A stretch of 64,000 nucleotides of DNA from Halosaccharopolyspora lacisalsi (GCF_014137975.1 NZ_JACGWZ010000006.1:1-64000); one strand, 5' to 3'; counted from the stretch's first letter, positions 19,645-29,856 are shown. Made by a program: numbers and translations. Notes: a model not told the origin generated them from the letters alone.

Positions 19645-21666
19645 GTGTCACAGCCCCACAAACCGCGAGGGGAGGACTCCGAGTCCGGCGTCGACGAACC
19701 GGCTTCCGAGCCCACGCGCTTACCGGCGGAAGCTGGTGAGCAGGGGTCCGAGGCTTCCGAGCAGCCGGAGTGGCCGGCGGGGAGCCCGTCGCCGGTCGAC
19801 GACGCGGACGAGGCTGATGCGGAGAGCTCCGAGTCCACGGCGCAGGAGTGGCCGACCGAGGAGGAGGCCGCCGGGGCTTCGGAGGCCACCGCTCAGTCCG
19901 CCGACGTCGAGCGGACGCAGCAGATCAGCCGTGTCGAGCTGGACGAGGGGCTGAATCAGGAGACGGTGCGGACCGACACTCGCGAGGTCCGGGACGAACC
20001 GGAGCCCGACAACGGCCCGCCGACCGTGCGCATACCGCCGGTACCGCCCGCGCCGGTGGAACAGCCCACCGAGCAGTTCGCCCGCCCGGACTTCGCCGCG
20101 CAGCCCTCTCCCCGGCGCAGCGCGCAGCCGAGCGACTTCTTCGGGCTCACGGGGTCCCAGCCCGTGGTCCCCGCCGCGGAACCCGCTCGGCCGGATCCGG
20201 CCCCGGCCCCGGCGCCACCGGCAGAAACGCAAGCCCCCGAGCGGGACGAGCAGCCGCAAGCCCCCGAGCGGGACGAGCAGCCGGGGGCACCGCGCCGCAG
20301 GCGGGGCCTCATCGCCGTCGCACTGGTGGCCGTGGTCGCGCTGGGAGTCGGTGCCGCGTTCGGGATCCCCGCGCTGTTCGGTGGTGGTCCGCGTGCCGCG
20401 GCACCGGCTCCCGTGCAGCTCGATCCGCGGATCGAGCCGGTCACGGGCACGGCCCCGACCCCCGACCAGCAGCAGCTCTCCGAGGCACTGGCTCCCGTCG
20501 TGTCGAATCCCGCCCTGGGGGAGTTCGGCGGTGTCGTGATGGACCCGGCCAGCGGGCGAACGCTGTGGAAGCAGAACGCGGGCCGGCCTCTGGTGCCCGC
20601 GTCGACCGGCAAGCTCCTGACCGCGGGGGCGGCGATGATCGCGCTCGACCACCGGCACCGGTTCACCACCAAGGTGGTCCGGGGTGACGAACCGGGCAGC
20701 GTGGTCCTGGTGGGTGGGGGAGATCCCACGCTCTCCGCGTTGTCCGGGGACGAGCAGTCGGTCTACCCCGCGGCCCCCAAGCTCGGGAAACTGGTGCAGG
20801 AGGTGCGCGAGGCCACCGGGGGGGAGGTGACGTCGGTCACCGTGGACACCTCCCGCTACACCGGCCGGCAGCTGGCCCCCGGATGGGTCCCCGCCGACGT
20901 GACCGGCGGATACATCGCCCCGATGCAGCCGGTGATGCTCGACGGCGGGCGGGTCGACCCCACCAAGGCCGTGAGTCCCCGGTCGAAGACGCCGGCCCTC
21001 GACGCCGGACGTGAGCTGGCCAAACGCCTCGGCGCGCCCGAGGCCGGCGTCAAGACGGGCACGGCCCCCGAGGACGCGCGGGTGCTCGGCGAGGTCAAGT
21101 CGGCGACAGTGCGCAAGATGACCAGAACCCTGCTGCAGCATTCGGACAACGTGCTCGCCGAGGCCCTGGGCAGGCAGGTCGCGATCGCCACAGGACACCA
21201 GCCGTCCTTCTCCGGGACGGCCGAGGCCGTTCACGAGGTGCTCACCGAGCACGGTTTCGACCTCTCCGGGACGCGGATGGTCGACGCCAACGGGCTCTCG
21301 CCCAAGGACCGGGTGACACCGCGGGCGCTGGGCTCGGTGCTCGCGGCGACCACGGTCCCGCGCGGCCGGGACGGGACCCTGCCGAAGCGGACCAGGGAGC
21401 TGCGCGACCTGCTCCTCGGTCTGCCAGTGGCGGGCAGCAGCGGAAGCCTGGCCGGGCGCTACGAGCAGGCCGCCGCGAGCGGTCGAGGTTGGGTCCGGGC
21501 CAAGACCGGAACGCTGACCGACGTGAACGGCCTCGCGGGCACGGTCGTGACCAGCCAGGGCAAGCTGCTGGTGTTCGCGCTGATCTCCAACGGCACCAGC
21601 TCCGCGGTCGCCCGCCCGGCACTCGACAGGGTGGCGGCGACCCTGAGCGGAGTGGGATCTCCCTGA
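19645..21666 (+). CDS. dacB: D-alanyl-D-alanine carboxypeptidase/endopeptidase (PBP4 type)
   Basis: A 673-aa low-molecular-mass class C penicillin-binding protein. The first 210 residues are acidic, Pro/Glu-rich and probably cytoplasmic. One membrane span (GLIAVALVAVVALGVGAAF, around 225-245) anchors it. The external peptidase domain carries the SxxK serine in ASTGK, the HSDN motif (SxN) and AKTGTL (KTG box). It trims peptidoglycan stem peptides. The very long acidic cytoplasmic tail is typical of actinobacterial Rv3627c-like proteins and may be a phosphorylation or scaffold segment. The GTG at 19645 follows GAGGAG. A hairpin terminator lies just downstream. Confidence 0.9.
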   Translation: MSQPHKPRGEDSESGVDEPASEPTRLPAEAGEQGSEASEQPEWPAGSPSPVDDADEADAESSESTAQEWPTEEEAAGASEATAQSADVERTQQISRVELDEGLNQETVRTDTREVRDEPEPDNGPPTVRIPPVPPAPVEQPTEQFARPDFAAQPSPRRSAQPSDFFGLTGSQPVVPAAEPARPDPAPAPAPPAETQAPERDEQPQAPERDEQPGAPRRRRGLIAVALVAVVALGVGAAFGIPALFGGGPRAAAPAPVQLDPRIEPVTGTAPTPDQQQLSEALAPVVSNPALGEFGGVVMDPASGRTLWKQNAGRPLVPASTGKLLTAGAAMIALDHRHRFTTKVVRGDEPGSVVLVGGGDPTLSALSGDEQSVYPAAPKLGKLVQEVREATGGEVTSVTVDTSRYTGRQLAPGWVPADVTGGYIAPMQPVMLDGGRVDPTKAVSPRSKTPALDAGRELAKRLGAPEAGVKTGTAPEDARVLGEVKSATVRKMTRTLLQHSDNVLAEALGRQVAIATGHQPSFSGTAEAVHEVLTEHGFDLSGTRMVDANGLSPKDRVTPRALGSVLAATTVPRGRDGTLPKRTRELRDLLLGLPVAGSSGSLAGRYEQAAASGRGWVRAKTGTLTDVNGLAGTVVTSQGKLLVFALISNGTSSAVARPALDRVAATLSGVGSP

Positions 21667-21679
21667 CCACGGTGCTTTC

Positions 21680-21716
21680 GGTGGTGAGCGGACTCCGCGG
21701 GAAACCGCTCACCACC
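21680..21716 (+). terminator. Hairpin after dacB
   Basis: GGTGGTGAGCGG (21680-21691) pairs perfectly with CCGCTCACCACC (21705-21716) over 12 bp, 14 bases past the dacB stop. Confidence 0.65.
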
Positions 21717-21768
21717 GGACACGGTCGAGGTCTCGCTCGCCCCGTCGAGCGCGGGTACCGTCGGTGAA

Positions 21769-22917
21769 GTGAACGTTCGGACGCCCACACAGTCGCACGT
21801 ACCGTCCTCGCGAGCTCATGGTTCCGATGGTGACTCCGGTGCGACCGGACAGGCCGTGGACTGGGATGTCGCGGTTTCCACCGCCAAGCGGCTGATCAAG
21901 TCGGGACCCGAGATCCCAAGGGCGGACGCCGACCGCGCGGTGCGGTCCCTGCGCGAGTTCAGCGTCGAAGCCGAGACGCACGTGCGGGAACTGACCGGGC
22001 TGGGACGGGACCTGCCCGTCCTCGAAGGCGACGTCGTCGACCGTCCTGGCTGGTTGAACGGCTCGGCACGGGGACTGGCCGAACTCACCGACGCCGCGCT
22101 CGCCACGACGAACACCGCCTCCACGGGCCCCTTGTCCGACCTGATGAGCGGGATCAGCAGCCGCGGCGCCGGAGTGCAGACCGGTGCCGTACTGGCTTAC
22201 CTCGCCACCAAGGTGCTCGGGCAGTACGACCCGTTCACCCCGCCCGGTCCCGGCGGCGAGCGGCCCGGACGGCTGCTGCTGGTCGCCCCGAACATCGTGG
22301 CCGCCCAACGCGCCATGGACGTCCCCGAACGGGACTTCCAGATGTGGGTGTGCCTGCACGAGTCGACCCACCGGTTGCAGTTCAACGCCGTGCCGTGGCT
22401 GCGCGAGCACTTCGCGAACAGCATCGGCGAGCTGCTCACCGAGATGGAGAGCTCCGCGGGTGAAATGCTGGGGCGGCTGCCCACGGCGGCCCGCGAGGTG
22501 TTCTCCGGACGCCACGGCGAGTCCAGTCCCGGGATGCTCGGCTTCATCGAACTGATCCAGACCCCGCGGCAACGGGCCGCACTGGATCGCATCATCGCGA
22601 TCTCCACCCTGCTGGAGGGGCACGCCGACCACGTGATGGACGCCGTCGGGCCGCAGGTCGTACCCAGCGTGCACACCATTCGTCAGCGGTTCACCGACCG
22701 GCGCGCCGGGGGCGGAATCCTCGACCGGCTGCTGCGCAGCCTGCTCGGCGTGGACGCCAAGATCAAGCAGTACGCCCAGGGCGCCGCCTTCACCCGGCAC
22801 GTCGTCGACACCGTGGGCATGGAGGGTTTCAACGCGGTGTGGTCCGCACCGGAGCACCTGCCGTCCCGCGCCGAGATCACCGACCCGGCGGTCTGGCTCC
22901 GCCGGGTGCACGGCTGA
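21769..22917 (+). CDS. Zinc-dependent metalloprotease-like protein (DUF2342, F420-biosynthesis-associated family)
   Basis: A 382-aa cytoplasmic protein of the DUF2342 family found in nearly all actinobacteria (Rv3626c in the same place). It contains HESTH near residue 201, a true HExxH zinc site, followed by a downstream LLEGHADHVMD that could supply the third ligand. No substrate is known. The family name mentions coenzyme F420 only because of co-occurrence. GTG 21769 is the start, and tilS begins 22 bp after its stop, so they are likely co-transcribed with hpt. Confidence 0.8.
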   Translation: MNVRTPTQSHVPSSRAHGSDGDSGATGQAVDWDVAVSTAKRLIKSGPEIPRADADRAVRSLREFSVEAETHVRELTGLGRDLPVLEGDVVDRPGWLNGSARGLAELTDAALATTNTASTGPLSDLMSGISSRGAGVQTGAVLAYLATKVLGQYDPFTPPGPGGERPGRLLLVAPNIVAAQRAMDVPERDFQMWVCLHESTHRLQFNAVPWLREHFANSIGELLTEMESSAGEMLGRLPTAAREVFSGRHGESSPGMLGFIELIQTPRQRAALDRIIAISTLLEGHADHVMDAVGPQVVPSVHTIRQRFTDRRAGGGILDRLLRSLLGVDAKIKQYAQGAAFTRHVVDTVGMEGFNAVWSAPEHLPSRAEITDPAVWLRRVHG

Positions 22918-22938
22918 CCGGCCTGCCGGCCGTTCGCC

Positions 22939-23931
22939 GTGCCCGTCCCCTCCGCCGTCGCCGCCGTCCGCACCGCCGTCCGCCGTCTGCTCGGCTCCGC
23001 CGAGGCGGCGCCGTACGCCGGTGCGCCGGTGGTCGTGGCGTGCTCCGGTGGCGCCGACTCGCTGGCGCTCGCCGCCGCCACCACGCACGTGACCCGTCGA
23101 CCGGTGCACGGCGTCGTCGTCGATCACCGAATCCAGGACGGCTCCGCCGAGGTCGCTGCGCGCGCCGCCGACCGGCTGACCCGGCTGGGCTGCGCCGACG
23201 TGCGCGTGGTCCCCGTCGACGTCGAGGGACCGGGAGGGACCGAGGCCGCCGCCAGACGCGCCCGCTACGCCGCCCTCGCCGAACAGCGCCCCGACGGAGC
23301 ACTGGTGTTGCTCGGACACACCCTCGACGACCAGGCCGAGACGGTGCTGCTCGGTCTCGGCAGGGGCTCCGGGGCGCGCTCGATCGCCGGGATGCGGTCG
23401 TTGGACCCGCCCTGGGGGCGTCCGCTGTTGGGAATCTCTCGTGACACGACCGTGCGCGCCTGCGGGGAGCTGGGGCTGGACCCCTGGCAGGACCCGCACA
23501 ACGAGGACGCGCGGTTCACCCGCGTGCGCCTGCGTACCGAAGCGCTCCCGCTGCTCGAAGAGATCCTGCAGGGCGGGGTCTCCACCGCGCTGGCACGCAC
23601 CGCCGAGCAGCTGCGCGAGGACGGCGACGCCCTGGACGCGATAGCCCGTGACGTGCGTCGGAGCGCCGAGTCGGGTGAGACACTGGACGCGCGAGTGCTC
23701 GCCGGGTCTCCCGCAGCCGTTCGCCGCAGGGTGTTGCGCGAGTGGCTCCTGGAGCGAGGTGTCACTCGACTGAGTGACGCCCACCTGCGAGCGGCGGATG
23801 CCCTCGTCGGTCACTGGCGAGGACAGGGCGGTCACGCTCTGCCGGGCAACTTTGTCCTGCGTCGTAGCCGTGGCACGCTTCTGGTGGAATCGGGTGGTCA
23901 CCCCGCTGCCGAATGGTCGAACAGCGGGTGA
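22939..23931 (+). CDS. tilS: tRNA(Ile)-lysidine synthetase
   Basis: A 330-aa PP-loop ATPase that converts C34 of tRNA-Ile(CAU) to lysidine, making it read AUA. The PP-loop SGGADS is near residue 36. [15 protein letters not shown] and the [15 protein letters not shown] segment are family hallmarks. It has only the short actinobacterial C-terminal domain. GTG 22939 is the start. It is followed closely by hpt, the usual tilS-hpt-ftsH order of Gram-positive bacteria. Confidence 0.95.
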   Translation: MPVPSAVAAVRTAVRRLLGSAEAAPYAGAPVVVACSGGADSLALAAATTHVTRRPVHGVVVDHRIQDGSAEVAARAADRLTRLGCADVRVVPVDVEGPGGTEAAARRARYAALAEQRPDGALVLLGHTLDDQAETVLLGLGRGSGARSIAGMRSLDPPWGRPLLGISRDTTVRACGELGLDPWQDPHNEDARFTRVRLRTEALPLLEEILQGGVSTALARTAEQLREDGDALDAIARDVRRSAESGETLDARVLAGSPAAVRRRVLREWLLERGVTRLSDAHLRAADALVGHWRGQGGHALPGNFVLRRSRGTLLVESGGHPAAEWSNSG

Positions 23932-23966
23932 ACGTCCACCGAAGAACCGAGAGGGGAAGCCGGGCC

Positions 23967-24524
23967 GTGTACGACGGCGATATCGCGTCGGTGCTGATCA
24001 CCGAGCAGCGAATCAACGACAAGGTCACCGAACTGGCCAAGCAGATCGACGAGGACTACCAGCACGTTCAGAGCAACGACCTGGTGCTGGTCGGCGTGCT
24101 CAAGGGTGCCGTGATGATCATGACCGACCTCGCCCGTGCGCTGCCGCGCCCGGCGCAACTGGAGTTCATGGCGGTCAGCTCCTACGGTTCGTCCACCTCA
24201 TCATCCGGAGTGGTGCGCATCCTCAAGGATCTCGACCGCGACATCGCGGGCAGACACGTGCTCATCGTCGAGGACATCATCGACTCCGGACTCACCCTGT
24301 CCTGGCTGCTGAAGAACCTGGCCGCACGCAGTCCCGCCTCGATGGAGGTGTGCACTCTGCTGCGCAAGCCCGACGCCGTGCAGGTGGAGGTGCCGTTGCG
24401 CTACGTCGGCTTCGACATCCCCAACGAGTTCGTCGTCGGTTACGGATTGGACTTCGCCGAACGTTATCGTGATCTCCCCTACATCGGCACTCTCGATCCG
24501 AAGGTCTACACCTCAGGAGCGTGA
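23967..24524 (+). CDS. hpt: Hypoxanthine phosphoribosyltransferase
   Basis: A 185-aa purine salvage enzyme transferring ribose-5-phosphate from PRPP to hypoxanthine or guanine. The PRPP motif [18 protein letters not shown] is near residue 98, and the [16 protein letters not shown] ending is intact. GTG 23967 (the VYDGDI start) follows GAGAGGGGAAG and matches homologues. A longer frame from 23913 overlaps tilS and is rejected. A hairpin terminator follows and separates it from ftsH. Confidence 0.95.
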   Translation: MYDGDIASVLITEQRINDKVTELAKQIDEDYQHVQSNDLVLVGVLKGAVMIMTDLARALPRPAQLEFMAVSSYGSSTSSSGVVRILKDLDRDIAGRHVLIVEDIIDSGLTLSWLLKNLAARSPASMEVCTLLRKPDAVQVEVPLRYVGFDIPNEFVVGYGLDFAERYRDLPYIGTLDPKVYTSGA

Positions 24525-24530
24525 GGGGGG

Positions 24531-24560
24531 GCAACCGCGGCGGCTCGTCGCCGCGGTTGC
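24531..24560 (+). terminator. Hairpin terminator after hpt
   Basis: GCAACCGCGGCG (24531-24542) and CGCCGCGGTTGC (24549-24560) form a perfect 12-bp stem with a six-base loop, 7 bp past the hpt stop. The remaining 250 bp to ftsH hold no gene and probably carry its promoter. Confidence 0.8.
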
Positions 24561-24809
24561 GTCCGCCCGTATCGTCGTCGAGTGTTCCGGGGCACACAAC
24601 CGGATGCTCACCCGGGGAACATATGTGGTTTTCCGGACGTTGTCGGTGTTGGGCGAATAGCCTGAAGCACCCGCGGTACAGCTCGCTCGGTTTCACCCCG
24701 ACGGCGAGCGGTACGCTGGTGGAACCGGGGGTGGACGTTGACATGAACGCCTACCACTGCCCGACGTGAAAGTCAGGGAGGGTCGAGGCCGCCCGCCGGC
24801 CGCAAGTGA

Positions 24810-27329
24810 ATGGACCGAAAGCGCCTGCTCCGCAACCCGCTGCTGTGGTTCCTGGCGGTATTGCTGCTGTTCTACGGCTTCAACGTGCTCTTCGACGACA
24901 CGCGAGGCTATACCGATGTGCCCACGTCGCAGGCCCTGCAACAGATCAACCAGGGTCATGTGTCCGAGGTCACCATCGAGGACAAGGAACAGCGGCTCAA
25001 ACTGACCCTCGACCAGGGCTCTCAGGTCGAAGGCAGCAACCGCCTGATTACCAAGTACCCCGCCGGGGCCGCGGACTCCATCGTCAGTGAGATCCGCCAA
25101 GCCGACATCGGCACCTGGAACACCGAGGTCACCCAGAGTTCCTTCTGGACCCAGATGTTGATCTACCTGGTCCCGTTGGGCCTGATCGTCCTGCTGCTGA
25201 TGTGGATGATGAACAATCAGGGCGGCGGCAGCAAGGTTCTCAACTTCGGCAAGTCCAAGGCCAAGCAGTTCACCAAGGACATGCCCAAGACGTTGTTCGG
25301 CGACGTCGCCGGGGCCAACGAGGCAGTCGAGGAACTGCACGAGATCAAGGACTTCCTGCAGTACCCCACCCGCTACCAGGCACTGGGAGCCAAGATCCCC
25401 AAGGGCGTGCTGCTGTACGGTCCGCCGGGGACCGGTAAGACGCTGCTGGCGCGGGCCGTGGCCGGTGAGGCCGGTGTCCCGTTCTACTCGATCTCCGGTT
25501 CGGACTTCGTCGAGATGTTCGTCGGCGTCGGTGCCTCCCGCGTGCGTGACCTGTTCGAGCAGGCCAAGCAGAACGCCCCGTGCATCGTGTTCGTCGACGA
25601 GATCGACGCCGTCGGCCGTCAGCGCGGAGCCGGGCTGGGCGGCGGCCACGACGAGCGCGAGCAGACCCTCAACCAGCTGCTGGTGGAGATGGACGGGTTC
25701 GACTCGCGCGGCGGCATCATCCTGATCGCCGCGACGAACCGCTCGGACATCCTGGACCCGGCGCTGTTGCGGCCCGGCCGCTTCGACCGCCAGATCCCGA
25801 TCCCGCCGCCGGACCTGCGCGGCCGCAAGGCGATCCTGGAGGTCCACTCCAAGGGCAAGCCGCTGGCACCGGACGCCGACATGGACGGGTTGGCCAAGCG
25901 CACGGTCGGGTTCTCCGGTGCGGATCTGGAGAACGTGGTCAACGAGGCCGCGCTGCTCACCGCGCGGGAGAACAACCAGCTCATCACGGCAGCGGCCCTG
26001 GAGGAGTCGGTCGACCGCGTCATCGGTGGCCCACGCCGCAAGAGCAAGGTCATCTCGGAGCGGGACAAGAAGATCACCGCCTACCACGAGGGCGGTCACG
26101 CGCTGGCCGCGTGGGCGATGCCCGACCTGGAACCGGTGTACAAGCTCACGATCCTGCCGCGCGGCAAGACCGGTGGGCACGCCCTCGTCGTCCCCGAGGA
26201 CGACAAGGACATGATGACCCGCTCGGAAATGATCGGCCGACTGGTGTTCGCCATGGGTGGGCGTTCCGCGGAGGAGCTCGTCTTCCACGAGCCCACCACC
26301 GGTGCCTCCAGCGACATCGAGCAGGCCACCAAGATCGCCAGGGCGATGGTGACCGAGTACGGCATGACCGCACGGCTCGGAGCCGTCAAGTACGGCAAGG
26401 AGGAGGGCGACCCCTTCCTGGGCCGCTCCGCCGGTCAACAGCCGAGCTACTCCTTCGAGGTCGCCCACGAGATCGACGAGGAAGTGCGCAAGCTCATCGA
26501 GACCGCGCACAACGAGGCCTGGGAGATCCTCCACACCTACCGGGACGTGCTCGACAACCTGGTGATGGAGGTCATCGAGCAGGAGACGCTGAACCGCAAG
26601 GAACTGGAGCGGATCTTCTCCCAGGTGGAGAAGCGTCCCCGCATCACGGCGTTCGACGAGTTCGGTGGTCGTACTCCCTCGGAGAAGCCGCCGATCAAGA
26701 CGCCGGGTGAGCTCGCCATGGAACGTGGTGAGCCGTGGCCGCCGCCGGTCGAGCAGCCCACTCCAGTGGGAGCCGGTCAGCAGAACGGTCCCGGGCCGCA
26801 GTCGCAGCAACCGCAGCAGCCCCAGCAGCCCGTGCCTCAGTCGAACGGGCCGGTGCCCTACGGGCAGTACCCGCCGACGGGTGGCCAGCAGCCGGGAACG
26901 TTGCAGTTCCCCCCGCCGGGGCAGCAGCAGGGCCAGCAGCCGAGCCAGGGCGGCCAGCAAGGTCAGCCGGGGCAGCCGCAGGGTCAGGCTCCCCAGGGCG
27001 TTCCGCCGAACTACGGTGCCCCTCCGGGCTGGACCCCGGCCACCTCGCCGCCGGGGTACCAGGCTCCCGGGCAGTCGGTGAACAACCAGTACAACTGGGT
27101 GCCCTCCTGGGAACGGGACCAGCAGTCCCAGTCCGGGCCGGCACAGCCGGGGCATTTCGGCGGGCAGCAAACCAACGGTCAGGGAACCTCCGGAATCGAC
27201 CAGCCCACCCAGCGGACCCAGGACGATCAGCAGGGCCGCCAGGAGCAGGGTGATTCCCAGGGTGGTTCGTCCGACGGCAACGACGAGTCGGACGACGACC
27301 GAAACGACAGCGGTTCCGGCAACCGGTAG
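24810..27329 (+). CDS. ftsH: ATP-dependent zinc metalloprotease FtsH
   Basis: An 839-aa membrane-bound AAA+ protease that degrades misfolded and regulatory membrane proteins. Two membrane helices flank a small extracytoplasmic domain (about residues 11-27 and 115-132). Walker A GPPGTGKT is at 204-211, Walker [12 protein letters not shown] follows, and the second region of homology ends in RPGRFDR. The zinc site HEGGH starts at residue 426. From about residue 640 onward the chain is a roughly 200-residue Gln/Pro/Gly-rich low-complexity tail, far longer than in E. coli (total 644 aa). ATG 24810 is the start. A hairpin separates it from folE. Confidence 0.95.
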   Translation: MDRKRLLRNPLLWFLAVLLLFYGFNVLFDDTRGYTDVPTSQALQQINQGHVSEVTIEDKEQRLKLTLDQGSQVEGSNRLITKYPAGAADSIVSEIRQADIGTWNTEVTQSSFWTQMLIYLVPLGLIVLLLMWMMNNQGGGSKVLNFGKSKAKQFTKDMPKTLFGDVAGANEAVEELHEIKDFLQYPTRYQALGAKIPKGVLLYGPPGTGKTLLARAVAGEAGVPFYSISGSDFVEMFVGVGASRVRDLFEQAKQNAPCIVFVDEIDAVGRQRGAGLGGGHDEREQTLNQLLVEMDGFDSRGGIILIAATNRSDILDPALLRPGRFDRQIPIPPPDLRGRKAILEVHSKGKPLAPDADMDGLAKRTVGFSGADLENVVNEAALLTARENNQLITAAALEESVDRVIGGPRRKSKVISERDKKITAYHEGGHALAAWAMPDLEPVYKLTILPRGKTGGHALVVPEDDKDMMTRSEMIGRLVFAMGGRSAEELVFHEPTTGASSDIEQATKIARAMVTEYGMTARLGAVKYGKEEGDPFLGRSAGQQPSYSFEVAHEIDEEVRKLIETAHNEAWEILHTYRDVLDNLVMEVIEQETLNRKELERIFSQVEKRPRITAFDEFGGRTPSEKPPIKTPGELAMERGEPWPPPVEQPTPVGAGQQNGPGPQSQQPQQPQQPVPQSNGPVPYGQYPPTGGQQPGTLQFPPPGQQQGQQPSQGGQQGQPGQPQGQAPQGVPPNYGAPPGWTPATSPPGYQAPGQSVNNQYNWVPSWERDQQSQSGPAQPGHFGGQQTNGQGTSGIDQPTQRTQDDQQGRQEQGDSQGGSSDGNDESDDDRNDSGSGNR

Positions 27330-27346
27330 CCGAGGACTCCGAGGAA

Positions 27347-27372
27347 GGCGCCCGGACTCCGGTCCGGGCGCC
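27347..27372 (+). terminator. Hairpin between ftsH and folE
   Basis: GGCGCCCGGAC (27347-27357) pairs perfectly with GTCCGGGCGCC (27362-27372), loop TCCG. It ends 22 bp before the folE start, so it may be a terminator for ftsH or an attenuating structure in the folE leader. Confidence 0.6.
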
Positions 27373-27394
27373 GTACTTGGTGGAGGAACAGCAC

Positions 27395-29002
27395 GTGACC
27401 AGTTCGGTCGAGGGATCCGGAGCGGACGACGACCACTCCGGCCACCACACTTCCGGTCGTCCCCAGTTTGATCACGAGCGTGCCGCGGCGGCCATTCGCG
27501 AGCTGCTGCTGGCCGCGGGAGAGGATCCCGAGCGGGAGGGCCTGCGCGAGACACCCGCCCGCGTCGCCCGCGCCTACCAGGAGCTGTTCGCCGGGCTCTA
27601 CACCGATCCGGACGAGGTCCTGGACCGCACGTTCGACGAATCCCACGAGGAACTCGTTCTCGTTCGCGACATTCCCATATATTCACAATGCGTGCCGAGC
27701 AAGCAGACCGTCAATCTCGTCGACGGTGTCAAGCAGGCACGGGAAGTCACCGTGGGCGATCGCTTCTGGACGTTGGTGAACGGCGAGGTCGATGAAACCG
27801 AAGTCGTCGACGTCACTTCACGCAAGACCCGTGAGCTCGTGGAAGTGGTCACGGAAAAGGGAACGTTCCAGGTGACTCCGGATCACCCGCTGGCAACGCC
27901 GGAAGGGTGGCAGGAAGCCAAGGACGTCGCCGGAACGTTCATCGAGTGGACCCACCCGAGCAAACTGCGCCGCCAACGGTGGAAGCCGAAAATCGGGTAC
28001 GAATTCGGCTACGCGATCGGTGCTTTGTGCGCGGACGGCACCGTCGGTGATCGGTACGTCTCCTTCATCGTCGACGAGCGGGACTCCGCGAAGCAGTTCG
28101 CGTACTCGGTGGAGAAGGCTTTCGGCGTCACCGCGAACATCGAGAGCGTGGAGCGGCCCTCCGGCTCCCTGGATCGTCAGCTCCCCGGATTCCGGGTGCG
28201 CGTGGTCTCCTCGTACCTGGCCGACCTCATGCGGCAGTACGTCGGTGGGGACCCGCACCACCAGCGGCAGCAGTTCCCCCGCGTGGTGCTGGCGGACGAG
28301 ATCACCTTCCGAGGTTTCCTCGACGGCTACGTGGAGGGCGACGGTCGCCGATCGAAGCAGGGCCGCGGGAGGACGATTGCCAGTTGCAACGCCTCTTTCT
28401 TGCAGGACTTCGCAAATGTGATCGGTGCACGGTTCACGCCTTCGGTCGACAAGATTTCTCGACTCTGGATCGCCGACGACTGGATTCTGCGGCACGGTTT
28501 TCCGCAGGAGTCGCACCAGACGGATCTGATCGAGTCGGACTGGGTGAAGGTGGAGTCCGTGCGCACCCTGGAGGCGACCGGGGCGGAGCCGTACACGGTG
28601 TACAGCTACACCTGTGATCCGCATCCGACATTTCTTGTTGACGGCCATCTGACTCACAATTGTGAGCACCATCTCCTGCCCTTCCACGGAATGGCGCACG
28701 TCGGTTATATCCCGAATGAGCAGGGACGGGTCACCGGGCTTTCCAAGCTGGCGCGGCTGGTGGATCTCTACGCCAAGCGGCCCCAGGTGCAGGAGCGACT
28801 CACCTCACAGGTCGCCGACGCGTTGGTGCGCAGGCTCGAACCGCGTGGTGTGATCGTGGTGGTCGACGCCGAGCACCTGTGCATGGGAATGCGCGGGGTG
28901 CGCAAGGCCGGTTCGACGACCACGACCTCGGCGGTGCGGGGTATCTTCCGGTCATCGGCGTCCTCGAGGACCGAGGCGCTGTCGTTGATTCGAGGGAAAT
29001 GA
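27395..29002 (+). CDS. folE: GTP cyclohydrolase I interrupted by an in-frame intein
   Basis: A 535-aa precursor. Residues 1-98 and 423-535 join into a normal 211-aa FolE, which converts GTP to 7,8-dihydroneopterin triphosphate, the first step of folate synthesis. The N-part ends in [11 protein letters not shown]. The C-part begins [18 protein letters not shown] and contains [14 protein letters not shown] and [15 protein letters not shown]. Residues 99-422 are an intein (listed separately). It sits directly before the Cys of CEHH, which with the following His and the Cys of EHLCM binds the catalytic zinc (E. coli Cys110/His113/Cys181). Unspliced protein should therefore be inactive. GTG 27395 follows TGGAGGAA; GTG 27377 is a weaker alternative. 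The 3' end overlaps folP. Confidence 0.95.
   Translation: MTSSVEGSGADDDHSGHHTSGRPQFDHERAAAAIRELLLAAGEDPEREGLRETPARVARAYQELFAGLYTDPDEVLDRTFDESHEELVLVRDIPIYSQCVPSKQTVNLVDGVKQAREVTVGDRFWTLVNGEVDETEVVDVTSRKTRELVEVVTEKGTFQVTPDHPLATPEGWQEAKDVAGTFIEWTHPSKLRRQRWKPKIGYEFGYAIGALCADGTVGDRYVSFIVDERDSAKQFAYSVEKAFGVTANIESVERPSGSLDRQLPGFRVRVVSSYLADLMRQYVGGDPHHQRQQFPRVVLADEITFRGFLDGYVEGDGRRSKQGRGRTIASCNASFLQDFANVIGARFTPSVDKISRLWIADDWILRHGFPQESHQTDLIESDWVKVESVRTLEATGAEPYTVYSYTCDPHPTFLVDGHLTHNCEHHLLPFHGMAHVGYIPNEQGRVTGLSKLARLVDLYAKRPQVQERLTSQVADALVRRLEPRGVIVVVDAEHLCMGMRGVRKAGSTTTTSAVRGIFRSSASSRTEALSLIRGK
27689..28660 (+). other. Intein with LAGLIDADG homing endonuclease domain inside FolE
   Basis: 324 codons in frame, with Cys1 at 27689 ([13 protein letters not shown], block A). 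Block B TPDH is at intein residues 63-66. The first LAGLIDADG helix [10 protein letters not shown] is at 108-117 and the second [10 protein letters not shown] at 210-219. Block [17 protein letters not shown] is near 304-319, and the protein ends LTHN with penultimate His and terminal Asn. The next residue is Cys (+1 nucleophile). All splicing residues and both endonuclease acidic residues are present, so it reads as a complete, class 1 bifunctional intein. Parts of it (for example 28381-28440, about 55% GC by hand count) are visibly less GC-rich than neighbouring genes, as expected of a transferred element. Confidence 0.95.
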
Positions 29003-29856
29003 TGCCGAAATCCACCACGTCGCTGCCCGATCCGGGACGTTGCGCGGTCGTGGGCGTGCTGAACGTGACGCCCAACTCGTTCTCCGACGGCGGTCAGTAC
29101 CTGGATCACGCCGCGGCCGTGGCCCACGGCATCGAGATGCGCGAGCAGGGTGCGGACATGATCGACGTGGGTGGTGAGTCCACTCGGCCGGGGTCCGAGC
29201 GGGTGGACGCGGACACCGAGATCGCCCGCGTGCTGCCCGTGGTCTCCGACCTCGTCGCCGCCGGCGTGCCGGTCAGTGTCGACACGACCCGCGCTCGGGT
29301 GGCCGCGGCGACGGCGGAGGTCGGCGCGGCGGCGATCAACGACGTCTCGGGGGGTCTCGCCGATCCCGAGATGGCGAGTGTCCTCGCCGACACCGGATTG
29401 CCGTGGATGCTGATGCACTGGCGCGGTCACAGTCGTGACATGAACTCGTTGGCGGTCTACGACGACGTGGTCACCGACGTGCGTGACGAACTGCTGCGTC
29501 GGGTGGATGCGGCGTTGCACGCGGGGGTTTCCGAGTCCGCGATCGTGCTCGACCCGGGGTTGGGTTTCGCCAAGACCGGTGAGCACGACTGGGCTTTGCT
29601 GCACCGGCTGGACGTCTTCGTCGATCTGGGTTTCCCGGTGCTCGTCGGCGCTTCCCGCAAGCGTTTCCTGGGCCGGTTGCTGGCTGATGCCGACGGCACG
29701 CCGCGTCCTGCGGCGGGACGGGAGACGGCGACCGCGGTGGTTTCGGCGCTGGCCGCGGAACGCGGTGCGTGGGGAGTGCGAGTGCACGACGTCGTGGGGT
29801 CGCTGGATGCGGTGTCCGTCACCGGGGCGTGGCTCGGGGGAGGTACCGATGGCTGA
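29002..29856 (+). CDS. folP: Dihydropteroate synthase
   Basis: A 284-aa TIM-barrel enzyme joining para-aminobenzoate to hydroxymethyl-dihydropterin pyrophosphate, the sulfonamide target. Hallmarks are [15 protein letters not shown] near residue 13, [17 protein letters not shown]-like [17 protein letters not shown] and [14 protein letters not shown] 29002 is chosen over ATG 28999 because GAGGG is better spaced; both overlap the folE stop. It overlaps folB by 8 bases, so the fol genes form a tight operon. Confidence 0.95.
   Translation: MPKSTTSLPDPGRCAVVGVLNVTPNSFSDGGQYLDHAAAVAHGIEMREQGADMIDVGGESTRPGSERVDADTEIARVLPVVSDLVAAGVPVSVDTTRARVAAATAEVGAAAINDVSGGLADPEMASVLADTGLPWMLMHWRGHSRDMNSLAVYDDVVTDVRDELLRRVDAALHAGVSESAIVLDPGLGFAKTGEHDWALLHRLDVFVDLGFPVLVGASRKRFLGRLLADADGTPRPAAGRETATAVVSALAAERGAWGVRVHDVVGSLDAVSVTGAWLGGGTDG

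Noticed and set aside
27689-28660. Alternative reading of the FolE insert as a domain fusion or group I intron
   Set aside because: The insert is fully in frame, splits a continuous fold at its active site, and carries protein-splicing motifs with His-Asn/Cys at the junction, so an intein explains everything.
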